From VAZQ01 sp963785745 (lineage in GTDB: Bacteria > Pseudomonadota > Alphaproteobacteria > Rhizobiales > Xanthobacteraceae): DNA of 64,000 bases. The stretch covers positions 62,001 through 126,000 of the forward strand of contig CAWAWR010000027.1 of the NCBI GenBank assembly GCA_963785745.1. The letters are read 5' to 3'. The stretch's first letter is position 1. Each line of letters opens with the position of its first letter. The translations under genes were made by a program, and so were the position numbers. Below are positions 25,548 through 33,961 of the stretch, in pieces. A model generated the notes under the pieces. That model did not search any database and had not been told where the DNA came from. It was given only the letters and a program-made list of their open reading frames with translations.

Positions 25548-26138
25548 TCACGGATCGAGTTCGGTGTCCCAGTAGAGATAGTCGAGCCAGCTATCGTGCA
25601 GGTAGTTCGGCGGGAACAGCCGGCCGTTGCGGTGCAGATGATGCACCGACGGCTGGTACGGCATCTGCGACGGATACATCGCCGCTTCCGACATCGTCTT
25701 GTTGCCCTTGCGCAGGTTGCACGGCGAGCAGGCGGCGACAACATTGCCCCAGGTCGTGTGTCCGCCGCGCGAGCGCGGGACGAGATGGTCGAACGTGAGA
25801 TCGTCGCGCGTGCCGCAATACTGGCAGGAGAACCGGTCGCGCAGGAACACGTTGAATCGCGTGAAGGCGGGTTGCGTCGCGGGCTTCACGAAAGACTTGA
25901 GCGAGACGACGCTCGGCAGCTTGATCTCGAGGGTCGGCGAGTGCACGGCGCGATCGTAGTGCGCGACGATGTTCACGCGATCGAGGAACACCGCCTTGAT
26001 CGTGTCCTGCCACGACCACAGCGACAGCGGGTAGTAGCTCAGCGGACGGAAGTCCGCATTCAGGACAAGAGCAGGCCAACCGGTAGGCGACACGTGCGAA
26101 TTCACGGCAGCGTCCTCGACCTCCTTGGAGTGCGACAC
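25548..26138 (-). CDS. HNH endonuclease family protein
   Basis: 196 residues. The HNH domain lies at about 95-155: FSCQYCGTRDDLTFDHLVPRSRGGHTTWGNVVAACSPCNLRKG, listed here by its landmarks CQYC, TFDHLVP, WGNVV and CSPCN. The two CxxC pairs bind structural zinc, and the D-H and N residues form the catalytic core. The N-terminus (LVLNADFRPLSYYPLSLWSW) is typical of a solitary HNH protein found in nearly all rhizobial chromosomes. No restriction, toxin or phage gene is nearby. Its role is unassigned, perhaps DNA repair. Confidence 0.87.
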   Translation of the reverse strand: MSHSKEVEDAAVNSHVSPTGWPALVLNADFRPLSYYPLSLWSWQDTIKAVFLDRVNIVAHYDRAVHSPTLEIKLPSVVSLKSFVKPATQPAFTRFNVFLRDRFSCQYCGTRDDLTFDHLVPRSRGGHTTWGNVVAACSPCNLRKGNKTMSEAAMYPSQMPYQPSVHHLHRNGRLFPPNYLHDSWLDYLYWDTELDP

Positions 26139-26232
26139 CGCAACGACGCATAGTCTATAGGATAGAGCGACAGAATTGTGAAGCCGCTGCGGGGGGTTGT
26201 CAGCAGGCGGCGATTGGCGGCCGAGGCTCTTG

Positions 26233-26898
26233 CTAGAGCCGCCGTGCGATGAATTCGCCGCCCTGGCGCAGGCCTTCCTGGTCGATTCCGTGGCCGATCC
26301 CGGCGGAAAGGTGCCATTCGACCGGCACGCCGAGCTCGGCCAGGCCGTTGGCGGCCATGAACAGCGCCTGCGGGGGAATCAGGTCGTCGCTGTCGCCATG
26401 AATCAGCAGCACCGGCGGCCGCGATTTGATCTCGGCTTCCAGCGCCTCCGGCTTGGCGTCGGGTTCAAGCACCAGGAGGCCGGAATAGCCGACGATGGCG
26501 AGCGGCGCGGCGGCGCGGCGCAGCCCGACATGCAGCGCCATCATGGTGCCCTGGCTGAATCCGACCAGCGCCAGCGCCGACGGCGGCAGGTTGCGGCGTT
26601 GCAGTTCGGCGTCGAGGAAGCGGTCGAGCACCGGCGCCGCGCTGTTGACGCCGCGCCAGCGTTCGTTCTGCGCCCGGTCGGTGAGCGGAAACCATTCGCG
26701 GCCGCTCGGCGCCTGTGAGCAGGGATGCGGCGCGTGCGGTGACACGAAGGCGGCGTGCGGCATCGCGCCCTGCCAGGCGCGTCCGATCTCGATCAGGTCG
26801 TTGCCGTCGGCGCCATAGCCGTGCAGGAACACCACGAGCTGGCGCGCCGCGCCGGGAGCGCGCGGCTCGATCCGCGGACCGTCGAGTTCGGCAGCCAT
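26233..26898 (-). CDS. alpha/beta hydrolase, phospholipase/carboxylesterase family
   Basis: 221 residues, cytoplasmic, no signal peptide. It has an oxyanion-hole region (VVFLHGYGADGNDLIEI), nucleophile Ser in LVGFSQGTMMAL, catalytic Asp in LIHGDSDDLIPP and catalytic His in SAGIGHGID. Length and motifs fit the YpfH/carboxylesterase group acting on short-chain esters. It ends a leftward series that includes a TctC-type binding protein 31 bp upstream, so the two may be co-transcribed. Confidence 0.87.
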   Translation of the reverse strand: MAAELDGPRIEPRAPGAARQLVVFLHGYGADGNDLIEIGRAWQGAMPHAAFVSPHAPHPCSQAPSGREWFPLTDRAQNERWRGVNSAAPVLDRFLDAELQRRNLPPSALALVGFSQGTMMALHVGLRRAAAPLAIVGYSGLLVLEPDAKPEALEAEIKSRPPVLLIHGDSDDLIPPQALFMAANGLAELGVPVEWHLSAGIGHGIDQEGLRQGGEFIARRL

Positions 26899-26929
26899 GA
26901 TGGTTTAACTCCTGCGAAGGCGAGGGTGG

Positions 26930-27961
26930 CTACTTGCTGCCCTGAAGCTCGCGCGCGTAGGCGACAGCATCCGGGAATGCTTTCGTGACCTGTGCCGCGA
27001 TTTTCTGCAAGGCCTCGCCGGTCTGGGGCTCGATCGGCATGTCGCGCTTCTTGGCCTCGGCCAAAAGCTCGGGGTCCTTCATGGCCGCGTCGAAGGCGCG
27101 GCGCAGCGCGGCGAGCCGGTCGGCCGGAACGTCCGGCGTCGTGAACACGGCGCGGCCGAATTCGGCGGCCGACGAGATCAGCGTAACAGCCTGCTTCTGC
27201 TGCTCGGTTTTTGCGAGCTCGATCAGCAGCGGCACGTCCGGAAATCCGGGCTCCTTGGAGAGCCCCTCGAACACCAGCGGCTTGAGCTTCTTCTCGGTGA
27301 TGTAGTGCGGCGTCGCGGTCACGACGCTCAGCCAGGACGCGCCGCGTCCCTGAATCTCGCCGCGCTCCAGCGCCAGGTTGAGGCCGGATATTCCGTTGTA
27401 GCCCTGGATGATCTTGAATTTCGTGCCGTGAATTTCGTTGAGCACCTGCGGCACGATCGTGGTCGGGGAGGTGCGGCCGTTGGCGCCGACGATGACCTCC
27501 TTGTGCTTCGCTTCCTCCAGCGTCTGCGCCGGCGCGGTGTGCCAGACCGCGAGCATGTTGCGGATCGGCGCCATCAATCCGACCCAGCCCCACGTATTCA
27601 CGTCGTATTTTCCGGCCGCGACCGATTCGATGAGCTGCGCGACCACGATGGTCTGCTGGGTCATGCCGAGGGACGTGCCGTCACGCGGCGCGGTGCGCTG
27701 CATGTGCAGCGCCGCCGGCAAGCCGCCGCCGCCGCCGAGGATCAGCTTCACGACGACGGTCGGATGGCCCGGGATATGTTTGGACAACGTTGGTGCGAGC
27801 AGGCGGGCATACATGTCGTAGCTGCCGCCGACACCGGCGCCGACGAACAGCGTGATGGTCTTGCCCTTGTAGAACTCCTCGACTGGTTCCGCGCGCGCCG
27901 CACCGGTCATGACCGATGCCGCGAGCAGCGCCAATCGAAGTACGCGCGCCGTCGTCCGCAT
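26930..27961 (-). CDS. tripartite tricarboxylate transporter (TctC/Bug) substrate-binding protein
   Basis: 343 residues. The signal peptide (LRLALLAASVMTGAARA-E) is followed by the Bug fold: FYKGKTITLFVGAGVGGSYD, LLAPTLSKHIPGHPTVVVK, GGGGLPAALHMQRTAPRDGT, and the C-terminal DVPADRLAALRRAFDAAMKDPEL. These proteins bind carboxylates in the periplasm. No TctA or TctB gene is adjacent, as is common for the many orphan Bug proteins. Probably in one transcript with the esterase downstream. The ligand cannot be assigned. Confidence 0.87.
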   Translation of the reverse strand: MRTTARVLRLALLAASVMTGAARAEPVEEFYKGKTITLFVGAGVGGSYDMYARLLAPTLSKHIPGHPTVVVKLILGGGGGLPAALHMQRTAPRDGTSLGMTQQTIVVAQLIESVAAGKYDVNTWGWVGLMAPIRNMLAVWHTAPAQTLEEAKHKEVIVGANGRTSPTTIVPQVLNEIHGTKFKIIQGYNGISGLNLALERGEIQGRGASWLSVVTATPHYITEKKLKPLVFEGLSKEPGFPDVPLLIELAKTEQQKQAVTLISSAAEFGRAVFTTPDVPADRLAALRRAFDAAMKDPELLAEAKKRDMPIEPQTGEALQKIAAQVTKAFPDAVAYARELQGSK

Positions 27962-28051
27962 CTCATTCTCCTGAAAGCCCGGTGACCTGCGTCCGTCGGA
28001 CGCCGTGCGATCATAGTACCGGGCAATCAGGCCGCCAGGCGATGCGTCAAC

Positions 28052-29047
28052 TTACAGCACCGTGCGCGTCGGCGACGGGAAGTAGCGGTAGGCGTCGCCG
28101 TTCCGGTCGACATGGCCGATGCCAGGCCATGGAAAGTGGTAGGCGATCATCGGAATGCGCAAGCCCGCGAGCATGTCGAACGCTTTCAGGCGCGACGTTA
28201 CGCCCTGCTGGCCATCGGTGTCATAGGAAAACACCTTGCGCGGCGTCTCGACCGAGATGATGTGATGATGCGCGATGTCGCCGATGTTGCAGATCGACTG
28301 TCCCTGCGATGTGATCATGAAAGCGACATGCCCGACGGTATGGCCGGGCGCGGCGATCGCCTGGATACCGGTGATCACCTCCTGACCGTCCTTGATGAAC
28401 GCGATGCGGTCGCGGTTGGGCATCAGATGCTTACGCGTGGCCGCGACGAACTGGCCGATCTGCGGATGTGAGACCTTCGCTTCGTCGGTCCAGAAGTCGT
28501 AGTCGGCCTGCGTGATATAGACCTGCGCATTCGGGAACGCGCGCGAGCCATCGGCGGCGACGAGGCCAAAGCAGTGGTCCGCATGGGCGTGCGTCAGCAG
28601 GATCGCATCGACGTCGCCGGGATTGATGCCGGCGGCCTTGAGGTTCGCCGCGAGCCGGCCGGTGTCGTTGCCCATCAGCTTGAAGGCGCCGAGGCCGGTG
28701 TCGATCAGGACCACTTGATTGCCGGTGTTCACCACCAGCGCGTTCTGCTCCATCGAGACATTGGCTGTCGGCAGGAAGTTGTCGGCCAGGGCCTTGACCA
28801 TGTCTTCCTTGCTCGTGTCGCTGAAGACATTCGCCTGCGGTTCGCCCATTTGAAGCGGCCCGTCGGAAACGGCGGTCAGCTCGAACGCCCCCAGCTTGAA
28901 GCGATAGAACGACGGCGCCTGCGTGTTGGCCATCGGCGCCTTGGCGAAGGCGGGGCTCCCGCCGCTCGCGACGCCCGCGAGTCCGGCCGCGGCCGCACCG
29001 GCGAGCAGTTGGCGTCGCGACAATTGCGAAAGATTGGGATGATTCAT
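28052..29047 (-). CDS. Tat-exported MBL-fold metallo-hydrolase
   Basis: 331 residues. A twin-arginine signal (SRRQLLAGAAAAGLAGVASG) directs a folded metalloprotein to the periplasm. The metallo-beta-lactamase fold shows VLIDTGLGAFKLM, the zinc motif HAHADH in ILLTHAHADHCFG, the third-ligand region AAPGHTVGHVAFM, and NIGDIAHHHII. Relatives include lactonases and arylsulfatase-like or periplasmic esterase-like enzymes. The ATG at 29047 has AAGGA 8 bp upstream and puts the RR motif about 10 residues in; the longer frame to 29098 is not needed. Confidence 0.87.
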   Translation of the reverse strand: MNHPNLSQLSRRQLLAGAAAAGLAGVASGGSPAFAKAPMANTQAPSFYRFKLGAFELTAVSDGPLQMGEPQANVFSDTSKEDMVKALADNFLPTANVSMEQNALVVNTGNQVVLIDTGLGAFKLMGNDTGRLAANLKAAGINPGDVDAILLTHAHADHCFGLVAADGSRAFPNAQVYITQADYDFWTDEAKVSHPQIGQFVAATRKHLMPNRDRIAFIKDGQEVITGIQAIAAPGHTVGHVAFMITSQGQSICNIGDIAHHHIISVETPRKVFSYDTDGQQGVTSRLKAFDMLAGLRIPMIAYHFPWPGIGHVDRNGDAYRYFPSPTRTVL

Positions 29048-29110
29048 GGCTGCAATCCTTGTTGTCCGGGTTTTGCCAGGACCCAATGCAACAATCATGA
29101 CCGCAGAATG

Positions 29111-29812
29111 TCAGGCGCCGGATTTTTTCGCGCTCGGTTTTCTGGCGCTCGGCTTTTGGGCGCTTGCCTGGATCGGCGCGCCATCGCGCTGCTTTATGGC
29201 GCGGTAGTACGTCCACAGCATGCAGGCAGCGGCCGCGCGCCATGGCCGCCATGCCTCGGCGAGCGGCTGCATCTCTTTCGTGGTCGGCCGCGTCTTCAGC
29301 TTGAACAGCAGCCGCGCCGCTTCTTGCAGCGCGAGGTCGCCCGCCGGCCAGGCGTCGGCATGGCCAAGGCAGGCCAGCAGATAGATGTCGGCGGTCCATG
29401 GGCCGATGCCGTGCACCGCGGTCAGTATCCGATGCGCGTCGTGCGCGGGCATCTCGACCAGCGCCGGGAGATCGAGCTCGCCGCGGTCGATGGCCTTGGC
29501 GATGGCCTTCAGCGTGCGGATCTTCGGCGCCGAGAGACCGACGCGCGCGAGCTTCGGGGCACGCGCGCGCAACACGGCGGTGTGGTCGAGTGGGTCGAGC
29601 GCGACTTCGAGGCGGCCCCAGATCGCCTTGGCGCTCGCGGTCGAGAGCTGCTGCGAGACCACGATGGCGGCGAGGCCCGCGAAGCCGTCCGCGCGCTTGC
29701 GCAGCGGCGGCCGTCCGGCCAGCGAGAACGCCGGCTCAAAACGTTGGTCGGCCTTGATCAGCGCGGCAATCGCGGCGTCCAGATCGGCTTCGGTGATGAT
29801 ACGGGACGTCAT
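29111..29812 (-). CDS. DNA-3-methyladenine glycosylase, AlkA-like HhH-GPD
   Basis: Base-excision repair enzyme of 233 residues that removes alkylated purines. The helix-hairpin-helix is LTAVHGIGPWTADIYLLACLG and the catalytic Asp lies in DAWPAGDLALQEA. Upstream is the conserved IVVSQQLSTASAKAIWGRLE. The Lys/Ala/Ser-rich tail (SAQKPSARKPSAKKSGA) is a low-complexity extension. It starts 7 bp after the stop of the dioxygenase gene on the same strand, so it is probably co-transcribed by position rather than by function. Confidence 0.88.
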   Translation of the reverse strand: MTSRIITEADLDAAIAALIKADQRFEPAFSLAGRPPLRKRADGFAGLAAIVVSQQLSTASAKAIWGRLEVALDPLDHTAVLRARAPKLARVGLSAPKIRTLKAIAKAIDRGELDLPALVEMPAHDAHRILTAVHGIGPWTADIYLLACLGHADAWPAGDLALQEAARLLFKLKTRPTTKEMQPLAEAWRPWRAAAACMLWTYYRAIKQRDGAPIQASAQKPSARKPSAKKSGA

Positions 29813-29819
29813 CCAGCGC

Positions 29820-30365
29820 TTAGAGCTTCACCCATCCCGCCGGCGGTTTCTTGCCGGGATGGACTGCGCCGCAGTTCGTGCAGGTGCGCGCCTTCTGGTC
29901 GGCGTAGAAGGCATCGTAGAGCGGCGGCAGGTCCTTCACGAGATGCTGCACCTTGACTTCAATACGATGGACCAAATGCCCGCACTCGAAACAGTACCAG
30001 TTGAAGGCGTCGAGCTCGTTCGGCCGTGCCGCTTCCACGACGAGACCGACCGAGCCTTCCTGCGGCCGCTGCGGCGAATGCGGCGTGTGCGGCGGCAGCA
30101 GGAACACTTCGCCCTCGCGGATCGGCACGTCGTAGAACTTGCCGTCGTCGCAGACCTTCAGCACCATGTCGCCCTTGAGCTGGTAGAAAAATTCCTCCAC
30201 CGGGTCGTCGTGATAGTCGGTGCGCTCGTTCGGCCCGCCGACGACCTGCACGGTCATCTCGCCGTCCTCGAACACCTTCTTGTTGCCGACTGGTGGCTTC
30301 AACAGGTGCTGGTTCTCGCCGATCCACTTCTGGAAATTGAAGGCGCGGAGCCGTCCGGTTTGCAT
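29820..30365 (-). CDS. nbaC: 3-hydroxyanthranilate 3,4-dioxygenase
   Basis: Extradiol cupin dioxygenase that opens the ring of 3-hydroxyanthranilate in the kynurenine / 2-nitrobenzoate pathway. 181 residues. The iron ligands expected from the Cupriavidus enzyme are present: His52 in TDYHDDP, Glu58 in VEEFFYQ and His96 in PPHTPHSP. The second, rubredoxin-like iron site is complete: Cys125 and Cys128 (CFECG), Cys162 and Cys165 (CTNCG). Kynureninase and the downstream semialdehyde dehydrogenase are not adjacent. A DapA-family lyase gene lies immediately upstream and could be a pathway partner. Confidence 0.92.
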   Translation of the reverse strand: MQTGRLRAFNFQKWIGENQHLLKPPVGNKKVFEDGEMTVQVVGGPNERTDYHDDPVEEFFYQLKGDMVLKVCDDGKFYDVPIREGEVFLLPPHTPHSPQRPQEGSVGLVVEAARPNELDAFNWYCFECGHLVHRIEVKVQHLVKDLPPLYDAFYADQKARTCTNCGAVHPGKKPPAGWVKL

Positions 30366-30379
30366 GAGAGACTTCCTCG

Positions 30380-31355
30380 TTATGCCGCCGAAGAACGAAG
30401 GCTGGGGACCTTCAAGCCGCAGCTTTCGAACGCGCGCTGCGTCGCTTCCTTCTCGGCGTCGGTCAGTTCAAGCAACGGCGGCCGCACCGCGCCGCCGGCT
30501 TGGCCGAGCAGCTCCTGCCAGTATTTCGAATGCGCGTGGAATTTTTCGGGCGGACGGGTGCGCTTGAACGCGTCGCGCACCGGATCGAGGCTGTCGCGCA
30601 CGGCCTTGGCGCGCGCGACGTCGCCTTTGAAGGCAAGATCGGTGTAGTCGCGCATGCGGCGGTCGAGCGCGGTCTGGTAGACGTAGGGCGGCGATGAGCA
30701 GAGATAGAGCCGCCAGCCAAGCTCGACGATGTTGTCGAACCATTCGTCCTCGGAGGCGGTCGAGACGATCAGTCTGTCGCCGGCGAGCCGCGTCAGCTTC
30801 ACGTACATCTCCCGCGGCACGCTGTATTTGATGGCCACGATATTCGGAAGCTCGGCAACCCGCGCGCACAATTCAGGACTCATCAGGTAACCCGAGTCGG
30901 GGTGGCTCCACAGCGCGATGCCGATGTCGACCTGTTCACTGACGGCGCGGTAATAGGCGAGCAGCGTCTCGTCCTGCGCGCTCAGGAAGTGCAGCACCGG
31001 CGCATGCACGACGATGAAGTCGGAGCCGATTGCCTGCGCGTGTTTGGCAAGCTCGATGACGGTATTCAGGTTCTGATCGGAGCAGGACAGGATCGTCTGC
31101 GTGCCGCCGATCTCGTCCACGGCGATCTCGAACGTCCGCTTGCGCTCGGCGAGCGACATCGAGAAGAACTCGCCCTGCTTGCCGGAGACGAACACGCCGT
31201 CGACGCCGAGGTCGTCGACCCAATGCCTGAGATTGCGGCGCAAGCCGGCTTCATCGATTGAGAGGTCCGGCTTGAACGGCGTCTGCGCCGCCGCCCAGAT
31301 GCCGCGTCAAATGCGTGCGGGCGTAAGCCTTGGCGTCCTTGCGGGAATATTTCAT
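30380..31355 (-). pseudogene. DapA-family (dihydrodipicolinate synthase/N-acetylneuraminate lyase) protein, frameshifted near 31307
   Basis: A TIM-barrel aldolase/lyase. The main frame shows GVDGVFVSGKQGEFFSMS and the Schiff-base Lys in PNIVAIKYSVP. It has only a TTG start at 31243, which would remove the first strand. Reading further upstream in the same frame gives GIWAAAQTPFKPDLSIDEAG, the conserved first strand, before a TGA. A second frame from the ATG at 31355, with AAGGTGA before it, encodes MKYSRKDAKAYARTH, the usual leader. Removing one base near 31307 joins the two. The protein would be about 325 residues. It lies 14 bp upstream of nbaC and is probably in its operon. The substrate is unknown; it is not the lysine-pathway enzyme. 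Confidence 0.8.
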
Positions 31356-31437
31356 CGGTCACCTTGAGCGTTGCAGGATCATTTTGCAGCGTTTTTCGTG
31401 GCTTGTCATTCTGGCTCGAAATGCCGAAGAAAGGCGC

Positions 31438-32310
31438 ATGGCGACACCCGTTTTCCGCTTTGCGCCGAGCCCCAACGGCTATCTGCATCTCGGCCATGCG
31501 CTGTCAGCGCTGCTGAACTTCGACATGGCGCGCGCCGTGGGCGGGAAGCTCCTGCTGCGCATCGAAGACATCGATGAGACCCGCTGCCTGCCGGAATACG
31601 AGCAGGCGATCCTCGACGATCTCGCCTGGCTCGGCATCGCATGGGAGCGCCCGGTGCGGCGCCAAAGCCGGCATCTCGACGACTATCGATCCGCGCTCGC
31701 ACGGCTGGAGGCGCTGGGGTTGATCTACCCGAGCTTCGAAAGCCGCAGCGACATTGCCGCGCTGGTTGCCGAGCGTGAGCGCGCCGGCGCGTGGCCGCGC
31801 GACCCGGACGGCGCTCCGCTTTATCCGGGCCACGCCAGATCGATCGCGCCCGCCGAACGCAAACGCCGGATCGAAGCGGGCGAACGTCACGCATTGCGGC
31901 TCGACATGGCGGCGGCCATCGCACGCACCGGCGCGATCTCTTGGATGGAGGCGGGGCAGGGGCCGGCCGGCGAAGCCGGCACTGTGCCCTCGACGCCCGC
32001 GGTTTGGGGCGATGTGGTGCTGGCGCGCAAGGAAACGCCGACCAGCTATCACCTCTCAGTTGTGGTCGACGACGCGATCCAGGGCGTGACCCATGTGGTG
32101 CGCGGGCAGGACCTGTTCTTCGCGACCGGCGTCCACCGCCTGCTGCAATCGCTGCTCGGCCTGCCCATTCCGGCCTATCACCACCATCGCCTGCTTATGG
32201 ACGCCGACGGACGGAAACTCTCGAAATCGACGCAAGCGACGGGGCTGCGAGAACTGCGCACGCAGGGTGCGGCGCCCGCGGATATCCGGCGGATGGTGGG
32301 ACTTTCCTAG
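31438..32310 (+). CDS. gluQRS: tRNA glutamyl-Q(34) synthetase GluQRS
   Basis: Attaches glutamate to queuosine at the wobble base of tRNA-Asp. 290 residues, resembling the catalytic half of glutamyl-tRNA synthetase without the anticodon-binding domain. It has the HIGH-type motif in FRFAPSPNGYLHLGHA, RIEDIDETRC, and the KMSKS-type motif in GRKLSKSTQ. The zinc-binding Cys set found near residue 100 in E. coli is absent: the matching region reads LIYPSFESRSDIAALV. This Cys-less form is known in alphaproteobacteria. The start at 31438 has GAAAGG upstream. Confidence 0.92.
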   Translation: MATPVFRFAPSPNGYLHLGHALSALLNFDMARAVGGKLLLRIEDIDETRCLPEYEQAILDDLAWLGIAWERPVRRQSRHLDDYRSALARLEALGLIYPSFESRSDIAALVAERERAGAWPRDPDGAPLYPGHARSIAPAERKRRIEAGERHALRLDMAAAIARTGAISWMEAGQGPAGEAGTVPSTPAVWGDVVLARKETPTSYHLSVVVDDAIQGVTHVVRGQDLFFATGVHRLLQSLLGLPIPAYHHHRLLMDADGRKLSKSTQATGLRELRTQGAAPADIRRMVGLS

Positions 32311-32343
32311 CTTGGCGTGGCAATCTGGACCCTGGTTAGGGGA

Positions 32344-33540
32344 ATGGCCAAGGCACGAAAATCGAAGACCAGACGGACGCGCCGGCCAAAAGCGGGCCGT
32401 AAGCGCGCGCCGCAGCTGTCCAAGCGCGCCATCGAAACGACGCTGGCGGAGCTGGCGCATGAGATCAGGACGCCGCTGACCGGCATCCTGGCGCTCGGCG
32501 AGCTCCTGGCTACCGCGGGTCTTCCGCGGCGCGAGCGCGAATGGGCGACGGCGATCAAGAGCACCGGCGAACACCTGACCATGCTGACGTCGCTGATCGT
32601 CGACGCGGTCCGCGCCGACGCGCGGGGGCTGGTCCTGCGCCGCGATCTGATCCGGCCGCGCGCCTTCGCGCAATCGCTCGCGGCTTCGCTCGATGCGCGG
32701 GCGCAAAGCAAGAATGTGGGATGTGACGTCACGATCGCGCAGGATCTTCCGGAGGTCGTGATCGGGGATACGATGCGGTTGCGGGCCGCGCTCGAAAACC
32801 TCATCGACAACGCGGTGAAATTCACCGAGCGCGGAACGGTCCGGCTCGAGGTCGGCAGCGAAAAGGCGGCGCGCGATCGCGTCCGGCTGCTGTTCACGGT
32901 GACCGACAGCGGAATCGGACTGAGCGCGGCCGAGATCAAGCGCTTGTTCAAGCCGTTTGAGCAGGCCAGCCGGACCGTCGCGCGCCGCTTCGGCGGCGCC
33001 GGTCTCGGCCTGAGCTACGTCAGGCGCATCGCGCGCGCGATGGGCGGCGACTTGGCCGTCACCAGCAAGACCGGCGGCGGCAGCCGGTTTGAGTTCAGCG
33101 CGGTCGTCACCAGGGTGCCGGGCGCCGAAGGCACGGTATCCGGCGACGGCAATGCGCGCGGCGCACCTTCACGGTCGCTCGCCGTTCTCTGTGTCGAGGA
33201 CAATCCCTATGGGCGGATCGTGCTCAACACCATTCTCACCGAACTCGGGCACCGCGCCGATTTTGTCGGCGCCGGCGAGGCCGCGGTCGATGCGGTTGCG
33301 GGCGGCAGCTACGATGCGGTGCTGATGGACGTGACGCTGCCCGGTCTCGACGGCTTCGAGGCGACGCGCCGCGTCCGCGCGCTGCCGCATCCAGCCGGCG
33401 CGGTCAGGATCGTCGGGGTCTCCGGCCGCGCCAACGCGACGGACGAGGCGGCCGGCCGCGCGGCCGGCATGGACGCCTACTTGGCCAAGCCTTTGAGCCC
33501 GAGTGCGCTGGCGGCGGTTTTGACGGAAAAACCGCCCTGA
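32344..33540 (+). CDS. hybrid sensor histidine kinase/response regulator without membrane segment
   Basis: About 398 residues. A very basic N-terminus (KARKSKTRRTRRPKAGRKR) leads into HisKA with the phospho-acceptor in ELAHEIRTPLTGIL. HATPase_c follows (LENLIDNAVKFTERGTVRLE, TDSGIGLSAAEIKRLFKPFE, RFGGAGLGLSYVRRIARAMGG). A receiver domain spans about 280-395 with phospho-Asp in DAVLMDVTLPGLDGFEATRR and Lys in AYLAKPLS. There is no sensor domain, so the input must come through partners or the basic N-terminus. The start is uncertain: the ATG at 32344 sits too close to AGGGG, and a GTG at 32317 is possible. Confidence 0.85.
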   Translation: MAKARKSKTRRTRRPKAGRKRAPQLSKRAIETTLAELAHEIRTPLTGILALGELLATAGLPRREREWATAIKSTGEHLTMLTSLIVDAVRADARGLVLRRDLIRPRAFAQSLAASLDARAQSKNVGCDVTIAQDLPEVVIGDTMRLRAALENLIDNAVKFTERGTVRLEVGSEKAARDRVRLLFTVTDSGIGLSAAEIKRLFKPFEQASRTVARRFGGAGLGLSYVRRIARAMGGDLAVTSKTGGGSRFEFSAVVTRVPGAEGTVSGDGNARGAPSRSLAVLCVEDNPYGRIVLNTILTELGHRADFVGAGEAAVDAVAGGSYDAVLMDVTLPGLDGFEATRRVRALPHPAGAVRIVGVSGRANATDEAAGRAAGMDAYLAKPLSPSALAAVLTEKPP

Positions 33541-33669
33541 AGGGCCTGCCGCGCTGCGTCCGACGCTCAATTTGTGATGCCCGTCACGCTTCGGTCGAAT
33601 GCCGTGAACGGCGCCCCCGGTCGCGCTCACAAACCGATGAGAATGCACTGCTCGCGCAAGGAGCCGACC

Positions 33670-33855
33670 GTGATCAAGTCTATCGCCATGAGCGCCTGCG
33701 TTGCCGGCGCGATGCTGCTTGCGGGCGCCGACGCCCATGCCTGCGGCAAAGGCGGCGACGAGCTTCTCGCCGACCCTTTGACCCTGCAATCGGCGACAGG
33801 CGACCTGCAGCCGGCGCCCAAGGATCAGTCGACCGCTCCACAAAACGGAAAGTAG
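33670..33855 (+). CDS. small exported peptide of unknown function
   Basis: 61 residues: a signal peptide (SIAMSACVAGAMLLAGADAHA) followed by a short mature part with one Cys (CGKGGDELLADPLTL). The GTG start at 33670 is chosen because AAGGAG precedes it by 7 bp; the longer frame to 33574 has no such signal. It is followed by a hairpin shared with the convergent Omp gene. Not recognised. Confidence 0.55.
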   Translation: MIKSIAMSACVAGAMLLAGADAHACGKGGDELLADPLTLQSATGDLQPAPKDQSTAPQNGK

Positions 33856-33907
33856 TTCGGCCGCTCGGATCGATATCGCGCAATCCCGCGAGGGCCCACA
33901 AAATCAA

Positions 33908-33945
33908 AGCGCCGCCCCTTTCGGAGCGGCGCTGTAACGTTTTGG
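33908..33945. terminator. bidirectional terminator between the small peptide gene and the Omp gene
   Basis: AGCGCCGC (33908-33915) pairs with GCGGCGCT (33926-33933). The minus-strand side continues into TTTGATTTT, and the plus-strand side into GTAACGTTTT. Both flanking genes converge on it. Confidence 0.65.
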
Positions 33946-33961
33946 AGTGATGCGTCGCGGA

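Noticed and set aside
25548..26138. HNH gene as part of a restriction or defence system
   Set aside because: It is a solitary housekeeping-type HNH protein. No methylase, helicase, toxin or phage gene is adjacent.
26233..31355. A complete kynurenine or nitrobenzoate degradation operon
   Set aside because: Only the 3-hydroxyanthranilate dioxygenase is pathway-specific. The other genes in the run are a DNA glycosylase, a metallo-hydrolase, a binding protein and an esterase, with no kynureninase or muconate semialdehyde enzymes.
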